Assembly: GCA_001936135.1 (NCBI GenBank)
Contig: CP012818.1
Coordinates: 1,178,001 to 1,242,000, forward strand
Reading direction: 5' to 3'
From: Saccharomycopsis fibuligera x Saccharomycopsis cf. fibuligera
Lineage: Eukaryota; Ascomycota; Saccharomycetes; Ascoideales; Saccharomycopsidaceae
Length of the DNA: 64,000 bases
A program made the translations under genes and the position numbers. Shown here in pieces: positions 56,316-64,000 of the stretch (its first letter is position 1; each line of letters opens with the position of its first letter). Below the pieces are notes generated by a model. The model was not told where the DNA came from. It did no database searches and worked only from the letters and a program-made list of their open reading frames with translations.

Positions 56316-57453
56316 ATGTTTGCTCCTCCCCCACCAGTAGTATTGAATGCACAGGCAGTCAGCGGTATTCTAGGGTATGTCTCTCTCATACATATGTTTG
56401 ATTTCAGTTTAATTTTTAATTTTTAATCGTTCGCTTTAATCTCTTTTTGCCACTTGTTCTTGAATTCTTATACTAATCATTTTCAGTTCCATTTCCATTG
56501 CATGCTGGGTTATCGTTTTTGCTCCACAGATTTATGAAAATTTCTGCCGTAAAAGCGCAGAAGGCCTTTCGCTCTTATTCGTCGTCCTCTGGCTCATCGG
56601 TGATGTTTTCAACGTTATTGGTTCCATTGCCCAGAATGTGCTCCCAACCATGCTCATTTTGGCCATTTATTATACTCTCGCTGATGTCGTACTATTGGTT
56701 CAGTGTCTCATGTACGGAACTAATGAAAATGTTGACCCGATTCATTTGTCGCCGGCTAATCCATTATCTGAGGACGTTTTAGATGAAATCATTGTCCATC
56801 AAGACCATCATCACCATAATCATCATCATCACAATCATTATTCAGAAACCGATCGTCTCATTGGAAACGACCAACCACATCGACATGCATATGACGAAGA
56901 AAGCAGCCAAAACCAACAGCTAATCACAGACTCCGAAAACCAACTGCAAAAGAGTTTTTCTAGTAATTCAAATGTCTCTAAAGTTAGAAGTGAAGTCACC
57001 AACGGTCTACTTGTGGCACTTGTGCTAGTTTCTGGTATTGGGGGCTGGTACATTTCATATATCAGAAGCGCAAATCACGATGCCAATACTCCTCCTGACC
57101 ATCAACATGATCAAGACAATTTGGAAATTGACTTTTGGGGCCAAGTTTTTGGTTACTTGTGCGCAGTGTTCTACTTGGGTTCTCGTGTACCGCAAATACT
57201 TCTCAACTATAGACGTAAATCCTGCGACGGTATTTCATTTATGTTTTTCTTTTTTGCATGCATGGGAAACTTGACTTATGTATTGAGCATTTTATGTGTT
57301 GGAGTTAGCAAAAGATACATTGTGATTAACTTTAGTTGGTTGCTTGGTAGTGTGGGGGCATTAGCTCTTGATGCAGTAATCTTTGTTCAGTTTTTTGTTT
57401 ATAACGATGACGGTGTATACGATACTCTTGATGATCAGGATGAGTATCCATGA
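56316..57453 (+). CDS. PQ-loop vacuolar amino-acid transporter (Ypq1/PQLC2 family), spliced, 341 aa
   Basis: Exon 1 is 56316-56374 (MFAPPPPVVLNAQAVSGILG) and exon 2 is 56487-57453. The intron 56375-56486 has GTATGT, TACTAAT and CAG. Family members export cationic amino acids from vacuole or lysosome. Seven hydrophobic segments are expected: three before a long loop and four after. PQ motifs are FAPQIYENF (Pro33-Gln34) and RVPQILLNYRRKSCDGISF. The loop (about 110-190) contains a histidine-rich run (HQDHHHHNHHHHNH) and then ETDRLI, matching the [DE]xxxL[LI] sorting signal used by AP-3 to reach the vacuole. Without exon 1 and the start of exon 2 the first PQ motif would be lost. Confidence 0.92.
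56375..56486 (+). other. Intron of the PQ-loop gene
   Basis: GTATGT donor, TACTAAT branch at about 56471-56477, CAG acceptor. Joining GG with T gives Gly20 and the first transmembrane segment continues (GSISIACWVIVFAPQ). Confidence 0.9.
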
Positions 57454-57842
57454 GGTTGTTGACCAGTTTTTTTTTACTTTTGCTCTTTTTTTTTCTCATG
57501 AATTTATATCTTAAACATAAAACAAAACTAAAAATTTAAATGAAAAGTTTAAAGAAAAAAAAAAAAATCCCTTTCAGTGATTAATGTTTATACACTCGTA
57601 GAAGCCGTGATTTGGTAATATCCACTTGTTTTTCGGTTCATAGTTATTTTTATAGCGTATCTAGTTACTTATTGCTAAGTTTTTCTTGCTTCCAATAAAA
57701 TTCAACATAGTTTTGCTTTTCTGTTATTTTTTGTTTTAAGAATCCTCAACGCTTCAGAAAATACGGTAAATTCTTTATTCATACCAGCAGATAGACAACA
57801 AAACTGAAAAACTTCTACAACATAGGGTTTTAAATATTGGAT

Positions 57843-57890
57843 ACAAACACAACAATTAGTACAAATACAACAATTAGTACAAATACAACA
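57843..57890. repeat. 18-bp tandem repeat, 2.7 copies
   Basis: Unit ACAAATACAACAATTAGT at 57843, 57861 and (partial) 57879; the first copy differs at one base. Confidence 0.9.
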
Positions 57891-59061
57891 TGGCAATAAC
57901 AACTACAATATGTGGCGAGGAAAAATAACTTAGCTTACTGAATGCAACCAGTCCTTCCGTGGAAAGAAAGGAGCACCAAACAGTGGAACCAAAGAAAGTC
58001 ACAACAATCCTTTAGCACATGTATTGATAAAGTATTGCAAAAAAAGAGTTTAAAATTTGTGACTCGTATCTTCAATGAATAATAAGAAAGTTAGTGTCTG
58101 GTAAAACATTGTTCGCATTTGAAGATGTGCTTCATTATTTGGACGCGTTAGATGCATATTTTTTTTTGTGTTTTCCTAACAGTAGGAACAGTGCAAAGCA
58201 AAGTGAATGTCGTTGTTACATTTCTTGAAAATTGTTTGATAAAGATTTAGATCTGCAAACTTACGCTCTGTTTCGTTACTGGGTCAGCAAAACGATAAAC
58301 TCAGAAGTGAAAAATTTCTACCCTATGGCTGATTTATACTTAGAATTTCTCAGAGATTAATCGATTACCAGTATATCGCCATTATATAAATTGAACGCAT
58401 TTGATCAGGACATTGAAAATTAGGTCAGCTGGTGAAAGAAACTGCTTTGAATTATTGATTATGCACTAATGCAATCAATTTGATAATAATTCAGGCGCAT
58501 TAATAGCATAAACTCATATTTTATGCATTTTAATAAGATGCATTTAACAGTAGTATCCTTATATAAACTTGCTCAAGATGAACATCATATCCATTTACCC
58601 GATAACTAAATTGGACATTCGCGGATAGCGTATCCCAAACCTATATCTTCTATTTTTAATTTCGAAGTTTCCTATAAATGGCTGATTACCTGTCCAAGCA
58701 TTATTCACTGAAATTGAGCGTCGAAAACCATATCCTAAGTATTATAAATGACGCGAATATTATGTCGTACAAATATGTGCTGCACTAGTGAACAGATTTG
58801 TCTTTTGTGGACTCCTGTTGAAACCGTTTTCCACAATCATGATTTTGCTGCACCAATTGCTTAACTTTAGCTCTAGGCTGTGATAATAGAACTAGTTACT
58901 GTTGTGTTTCTCATACTTCTTGCAAATGACAGCATTTTTAAATCATAAGTTGTTCTTTGATTTTTTGTATCGGAAAGTATCGAGTTTTACATTATATCTT
59001 AGTCGAATGCTGCTTCAGTAACGTAAGAAACAGATTTGTTCAAACTAAAAGCAGCCTGCTA

Positions 59062-59131
59062 AAGTGAACCGCAAATATGCTACACGCACATAGATTAAGT
59101 GAACCACAAATATGCTACGCGCACATAATAT
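59062..59131. repeat. 35-bp direct repeat in the Gig1-like promoter
   Basis: Two adjacent copies (59062-59096 and 59097-59131) match at 29 of the first 31 bases, core AAATATGCTAC and CGCACATA. Placed at promoter distance from the start codon at 59220. Confidence 0.88.
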
Positions 59132-59219
59132 TATCAATTTTTCTTTTGTTATATAAGGGTAAAAAGAACATTCAACACCTAAACCTCATCTTATCAAATT
59201 ATCATATAACTTAGACTCC

Positions 59220-60023
59220 ATGTTTAGTAATGACCATTACAAAAGTACAGAGAACGTTGATCACAATTGCCAGCTGAAACACTCGCTGTCATTGCCCGCT
59301 CTGACTCCAGAGGTGCTTTCACATCCATTGCCACAAAATTGCGCTACAACAGATAACCAATTGGCGGTTAAAACCGATATTCAAATCATCAATGGCAGCA
59401 AATGTCTAATGAATACTCTAACATGGAGAGAGATAAAAGCGCTTATACAGCAAAATAACTTGCAAAATTTTGCTAGAGCACCACCAGATGCTTTTGAATA
59501 CAGAAAATTTCGTGACACGTTGGCGGCTATGAACTTGTCCGTCTACAAAAGGCTAGTGTGCAAACAACTTGAATGGGCTCCTGAAGACCTATACAATGAT
59601 CCAAATGTTGAAGACGCAGATATTATTATTAAGCCAAGTTCACCGTACTTATTTCACCATGCCACCGATGTTAAAATTATGCTCAACGAGTTTCCATACA
59701 ACTTTAACAAGCAAGTTACTCACTTGCTTGTATGGACCAAAGTGCCGATTTTGCCTGATCCTAAAAGTGATGTTGGTGATATTTCTTCTTCCACTCGTGG
59801 ATTAGTTGATTTGTATGTTAAGAAAACATTCATAGATGGGTTCGGTATTGATAGAGAAAACATCATTTGGTTTCGCAACTGGTCAGCGTTGCAAAGTGTG
59901 AAGCAGATAAGCCACATTCATATTCTTGTGAATCAATTGTCAAACCAAAATCTTGAGCAACTTTTATTTAAATCTGGCGAAATGTTGACTTTGGAGGAGG
60001 TAAATAGTTTTGTTGATTTGTGA
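59220..60023 (+). CDS. DUF3605 family protein, like GlcNAc-induced Gig1
   Basis: 267 residues from ATG (MFSNDHYKSTENVDHNC). The C-terminal two thirds match the DUF3605/N-acetylglucosamine-induced protein family as I know it: LTWREIKALIQQNNLQNFAR, YRKFRDTL, a central FPYNFNKQVTHLLVWTKVPI, GLVDLYVKKTF, and IIWFRNWSALQSVKQISHIH. Members such as C. albicans Gig1 are cytosolic and induced by GlcNAc; their biochemical activity is not settled. The N-terminal 50 residues are low-complexity. Upstream lies a 35-bp direct repeat that could carry the inducible element. Assignment to the family is good; exact orthology is inferred. Confidence 0.82.
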   Translation: MFSNDHYKSTENVDHNCQLKHSLSLPALTPEVLSHPLPQNCATTDNQLAVKTDIQIINGSKCLMNTLTWREIKALIQQNNLQNFARAPPDAFEYRKFRDTLAAMNLSVYKRLVCKQLEWAPEDLYNDPNVEDADIIIKPSSPYLFHHATDVKIMLNEFPYNFNKQVTHLLVWTKVPILPDPKSDVGDISSSTRGLVDLYVKKTFIDGFGIDRENIIWFRNWSALQSVKQISHIHILVNQLSNQNLEQLLFKSGEMLTLEEVNSFVDL

Positions 60024-61013
60024 AACCACTCAAAATTGAGATGGGTGTGCCAGGGTAATTTTTTTCTCTTTCGAAAGAAAAAAAGTTTAAATTTAATTTA
60101 CCTATGCATTCTGTAGTTTATATTGCCCATAGACTCAGTATTTCTAAATCGAAGATTTCTTATAGATCGCCTTTGAGTTTCTGAAAATTGCATCGTTTAA
60201 TTTAATGCGTTAGGTAACACTATTATTCTTCATGCTTATGTATATCCATTGGACATAAACAGCATTTTTGCATCTCTTTTTGAGCAATGTTTTTTCTCCA
60301 TTTTGTATTTGTCCTGCATATAACGGCATTTGCTGCCGGTTCCTGCGACATAAAAGCTCGGGAATGTACTGGGCTGCATCAGATGCAGAAAACTCTGGGT
60401 TACATTCCTATCGGGGAATTCGCGACAACAAATTATAAGCTTTTCAAAAAGGAGGGCTCGAAGAAATAATGCTCGAGAGATCGCTAAAAAAGACAAACTT
60501 TAAATACCCAAATTCTTTCCTCACCAACTAAAAAGTAGTTAAACATTACATCAGCCTGCTTTCATAATCATGAAACAGCCACAAAAGTTTTTATCAAAGT
60601 TTAACGTAAAGGAACTTTTTATTTTCTTTTACTAAAGCCTATTCTTTTTTTAGTAGCGCCGAATTAATGCAAACGCTAGATTTGTGATTAAGTTAGTCCA
60701 ATAGGAAACGTAAAAAACAGCCTTGTATTAAAAATCAAACGAAAATATAGTACAATATATAGTATAAAGTGGGGGTGAGACGTATACCAACTAGCTTTGG
60801 AAAAAGAGATTTCTCCATAAAGTTCGTGTGGTTTCCCTGCGGTGTTTATAGGTGAATAATAAAAATAGAAGTCAAAAACTGTAATGGTCATGGGAAAAGA
60901 AGTAATCGCATCAACGGGGAAAAACAAAGAAAGTGAACAACCGATCTAGAGCCAATTTGTGAGCATCTTTTAGGGGTCAGTTTTGTTTTGTGATTTGCCG
61001 GTGAGTATTTCTG
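60024..61013. other. Intergenic region
   Basis: Only weak candidates. A 60-codon ATG frame at 60287-60469 has a signal-like start but uses three CTG codons. No supported gene. Confidence 0.5.
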
Positions 61014-61211
61014 TTAATATATATGAAATCCATGATGCTCGATGCAGTTATCACATATTCTGTGATGAGTTTTTGGACAACACATTCTCGAGTAGAGAAA
61101 CTCGGCAAGATCTGGATCGCAAAGATCAAAATTTTCTGGAAGCTCAACTTTAGTGGAATGGTTTTCTGAACATAGGCAGCAATGAAAAGTGACAACTTTG
61201 ATATAGTGCAT
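61014..61211 (-). CDS. Possible small Cys/His-rich protein (65 aa), unrecognised
   Basis: ATG at 61211 sits in a strong yeast context (AAAAAATG). The product starts MHYIKVVTFHCCLCSENHST. Eight cysteines (11, 12, 14, 31, 44, 45, 53, 56) include two CxxC knuckles (11-14 and 53-56) separated by 38 residues, with several histidines near the end (ICDNCIEHHGFH). This is the spacing of a small zinc-binding fold. Leucines avoid CTG and arginines are all AGA, as in real genes of this region. The frame is open further upstream but without an ATG. No family recognised. Shortness makes chance possible. Confidence 0.42.
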   Translation of the reverse strand: MHYIKVVTFHCCLCSENHSTKVELPENFDLCDPDLAEFLYSRMCCPKTHHRICDNCIEHHGFHIY

Positions 61212-62438
61212 TTTTTCTTCGATAATTATGTGAATGAAGGAGCCGAGTCTCAATAAACTGGTGAGAAGAGATGATTACTTTATGAAAAGGGACGATCAAT
61301 TGTATCAATGCGTGTAAGGACTCGGGTCAAGTAACTCCCTTTCAACTTTGCGACTAGCAAGGTAACATAAAATGAATTGTAGCGAGAGAAGGAGGGCAAA
61401 ACTGAATGTCTAAAGTAAATGAAGAAATCCCAAGCCTTTTAAATATTTTTTTGTCTGTTTTTTGTCTTCTGTTTTTACTGATCTTAAGATTTAGCCACAT
61501 ATGTACAAAAGTCTATAAAAGTTAAAGTTTTATGTTGTTGATCTTCTTCGGGTCTCAGATTTTTCATTAGCTCAAGTATAATTCAACTTAGTAAGGCAGC
61601 GTTTGGAAAATAAAGAAAATACCACGAATAGTAAAAATAATAATGCTAACTCTAAACCGGGATAGCTTTTTGTTTTTTACTTCGGCTTACTGTGCGTACA
61701 TATACAGCAGCACAATAAACGGCACGCGGAGTTAGTTATTATCATCTATGCGTGTAACAACCGGAAATTATCCGTGGCAACGAGAAGATAAACAGAAAAA
61801 AATAAAAAATGACAACACCAACAAAAACAAACAACTGCTACGACCAACCACTGTCTATCAGGTGGCGTTAGAAATAAACGGAACTCGCTAATAATAATTG
61901 CGATTTTTGCAAAAACTCCTTTGTATTCTTTCTATTCACAAATTTAATGTCCTAAATATTATACAGTTTCATGGTGACGGGCGTTTCGTTGATCAATTGT
62001 ATTCTAATGTATTTTGGTCTGTGCGTATGTACCGCAAGTATATCTACCCTTTGGGGTAACTCAGATAACAGCACACACAAAAAAGAAGCAAAAAGTAAAA
62101 CAAATATATAAACATTAAGCTAAAATCACCATTGAACAACCCAAGTAGAATGAAAAACACACCCGAAATCTTGCTACTTTCCTACTATAATCTTGGGGTA
62201 GATACTACCAGTTGGTAGGCTCTTGGAGCATTTGTAATTTACCTCGATCGCAAGTTTATGCTATTTCGGGATCATTGTTTGTCGTAAGAATATTATGTTT
62301 ATATCGGTTACAGGCTGACTGTGTCAGACCAATATACATTTAAAGCTGCGGATCGCTTAAGAGCGCCTTTATTTGTCCTATCTAAATGCTGTCGTCCGCT
62401 TCAATTATATATTGTAAGTATATCCTTGTAAATCTAAA
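61212..62438. other. Intergenic region
   Basis: AT-rich, no frame worth calling, no RNA gene recognised. Confidence 0.5.
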
Positions 62439-62663
62439 TTATATACGCTCTGGCACTACGTAACCGGTACTAAAGAAATTAATTAAGGGTGCTGAACTTG
62501 TGTTTCGCGGCAAGGGCTTTTGCTGCAAATTAATTAACAACCAGATTAAGACAAACGTAACGAGATTGATTCCAAAAAGTAGACTCTTCACGGGAATAAA
62601 TAAATGTTTTGTACCGTACCGATATTGGACAATTAGTCGCTTTCTTTTTGTCCTTTTACACAT
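62439..62663 (-). CDS. Possible small single-pass membrane protein (74 aa)
   Basis: ATG at 62663 in context AGAAATG. The N-terminus is strongly basic (MCKRTKRKRLIVQYRYG), followed by one hydrophobic segment (SLLFGINLVTFVLIWLLINL) and a polar tail. The positive-inside arrangement fits a membrane protein, for example of mitochondria or ER. Leucine codons avoid CTG, but some arginine codons are the rare CGA/CGG/CGT. No homology recognised; it lies in the 3' flank of the CNH-domain gene. Confidence 0.25.
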   Translation of the reverse strand: MCKRTKRKRLIVQYRYGTKHLFIPVKSLLFGINLVTFVLIWLLINLQQKPLPRNTSSAPLINFFSTGYVVPERI

Positions 62664-62940
62664 TTCTATATGCTGGTCTTTTCCATCAATGCCGTGCAAC
62701 GCCTACTATCAGTATGCAAACGCTGTTTCAAAGAAGAGCAAAACCTAAGGGAAATGGTTTTACGATCAACAAACAACAAGAATAGAACAACCACTTAAAT
62801 TCAGCGAAAATCAATTTTATTATGCTCATATAACGCAAATTAAGATAGCTTGTTATCCGAATTGTCATTGCGTCTTGTAAATCTTTAATTTTTTTAATCT
62901 CTTTCTAATTAATTGCTGCAAATAAGCCCAGCGACAATAA

Positions 62941-64000
62941 TCACTTTCTGACAAGTTCCAAAAGAACCTGTCTGCGGCTTTCTTGAAACGTTGAAATGAC
63001 TCTTACTGCGCTATCGGCAGGTCCTGACCCACCACCAGTAATATGCAAATTACGCCCAAATAACACTTGTGCCAAAATTCCAGCCTTAGGTCCCGTTGCA
63101 AAGACTTTGTAAATCTCGAGACTATGTTTTGTACATATAATTAAATGACCATCTTGATATGCTGCACCGTTACAACAGACAGCGTCAAACTCAATAAATT
63201 CGGCTCTAGAAAAATAACCATGGTCGTTACAGAAGACAGCCATGTGGTCTAAGACAACCAACGTTTCACCGGTTCGCATTCCAAAAACCGCAACTGGTTG
63301 TGCCGTCAGTAACGATTGCGTGATCCGAACTAAGCTGCTGCTTAAGGTGTTTGGTAGAGTACCTTTGTTCTCATTATTGGTTCTAATGTTGATACTGTTA
63401 TCCCTTTGTGGCCCTAAGTTAATAAGCGGCTGCGGAAATCTCGTAAGTTCAGTTGGCTGCTTCTTGCTTTTAAATGTATATTTATAAAACTGCTGATTAT
63501 CCACACGCAAAAATATATCAGAGTCAATTGTATCGCATTTACTTGCTTCAGACCCAAGTTTTTCTTGAATGTCGGTAAGCTTGTGTACTACTGTTTCCAC
63601 AATCTGTTGATTTTGAATTCTGATTCTCGTAATGTAAACGATATTGTGACTTAGACTGCTGCTTTTCAAATAAGCTAATGCTTCAAAGTTATTGAACTTT
63701 AAGCATCCAAAATCAAGTACATCTTTTGAAATCAAGCTGGATTTTAACTTGGGCAATTTTTTGTTAAAAAAAAGTACCACATCATTGAAAGATAAACATA
63801 CCAACTTCTTGTATGCCAATAATACAAGAACATTATCGTCTTTCAAAAATCCAAACTTCCGTACTCCTTCATAAGAAAGAAGCTTTTTCCATTTTTTACT
63901 ATCAGAAACACACCTAGCGTATACTGCATTGCTCAACCCAATAATCTCATATTCCTTTTGTTTATGTTTTAGTGTTATTGTGCCAATAATTGTGCCATTT
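62941..64000 (-). CDS. CNH (citron homology) domain protein, C-terminal part; possibly a Rho1 GEF
   Basis: The reading frame is open from the right window edge (KEYEIIGLSNAVYARC) to TGA at 62943-62941, so the N-terminal part lies outside. The visible 350 residues look like a beta-propeller CNH domain: repeated hydrophobic strand pairs, a central variable insert (KKQPTELTRF... to NNENKGTLPNTL), then a conserved-looking PVAVFGMRTGETLVVLDHMA and EFDAVCCNGAAYQDGHLII. A CNH domain at the very C-terminus is the arrangement of Rom1/Rom2 and Tus1 guanine-nucleotide exchange factors of the cell-wall integrity pathway. Without the DH/PH part this stays an inference. Confidence 0.75.
   Translation of the reverse strand, partial: NGTIIGTITLKHKQKEYEIIGLSNAVYARCVSDSKKWKKLLSYEGVRKFGFLKDDNVLVLLAYKKLVCLSFNDVVLFFNKKLPKLKSSLISKDVLDFGCLKFNNFEALAYLKSSSLSHNIVYITRIRIQNQQIVETVVHKLTDIQEKLGSEASKCDTIDSDIFLRVDNQQFYKYTFKSKKQPTELTRFPQPLINLGPQRDNSINIRTNNENKGTLPNTLSSSLVRITQSLLTAQPVAVFGMRTGETLVVLDHMAVFCNDHGYFSRAEFIEFDAVCCNGAAYQDGHLIICTKHSLEIYKVFATGPKAGILAQVLFGRNLHITGGGSGPADSAVRVISTFQESRRQVLLELVRK

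Larger units (their letters stand above)
57454..59219. promoter_or_regulatory. Intergenic region with tandem repeats; promoter of the Gig1-like gene
   Basis: No gene. Contains an 18-bp repeat (57843-57890) and a 35-bp direct repeat (59062-59131) that ends about 90 bp before the Gig1-like start codon. Confidence 0.55.

Noticed and set aside
60287-60469. 60-codon frame with a signal-peptide-like start
   Set aside because: Three CTG codons in 60, which would be serine in this clade and would break up the hydrophobic start; no other support.

Overview
The window reads as nuclear DNA from a budding yeast of the CUG-Ser (Candida) clade. The best fit is Lodderomyces elongisporus or a close relative of the C. 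parapsilosis group, but the species call is an inference. The support is: yeast-type introns (GTATGT/GTAAGT donors, TACTAAC/TACTAAT branch sites); protein families in typical Candida form (IRA2, MIH1, a secreted asparaginase, a DUF3605/Gig1 protein, two zinc alcohol dehydrogenases); TTG-dominated leucine codons, with CTG not seen in the ADH genes; long A/T homopolymers; and intergenic regions of 1 to 9 kb. If the clade is right, CTG reads as serine, and leucines written for CTG codons would be serine in the cell.

Layout. 0-6 kb: the 5' part of alpha-tubulin (minus strand, one intron), divergent from a membrane-anchored cytochrome-b5-reductase-type oxidoreductase, then a spliced Zn2Cys6 regulator. 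7-20 kb: the 2863-residue Ras-GAP IRA2, a probable new small spliced membrane-protein gene upstream of it, and an unrecognised 599-residue protein. 20-36 kb: a secreted L-asparaginase, an 8.9-kb stretch with no convincing gene (several GC-rich perfect palindromes, one of 26 bp), and the Cdc25-type phosphatase MIH1, whose short first exon I place 143 bp upstream of the main frame. 36-45 kb: a Ser-rich protein with an RVSF motif, tRNA-Ser(AGA), a secreted protein with four DTFxL repeats, a membrane-anchored DNase-I-fold protein, and a polyglutamine C2H2 regulator. 45-54 kb: a divergent pair of alcohol dehydrogenases (cytosolic and mitochondrial forms) flanking 4.5 kb of non-coding, partly GC-rich DNA. 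54-64 kb: a second identical tRNA-Ser(AGA), a spliced PQ-loop vacuolar transporter, a Gig1-like protein, two possible small genes, and the C-terminal end of a CNH-domain protein cut by the window edge.

Functionally this is an ordinary chromosomal region. IRA2 (Ras/cAMP) and MIH1 (Cdk1 activation) are growth and cell-cycle regulators. ADH, asparaginase and the Gig1-like protein suggest carbon/nitrogen-responsive metabolism, which fits their long upstream regions. No transposon, CRISPR array or complete retroelement was recognised. The most unusual observations are a 236-bp almost identical stretch shared by the two otherwise diverged ADH genes, the large gene-free interval, the repeated secreted protein, and small genes missed by simple frame calling.
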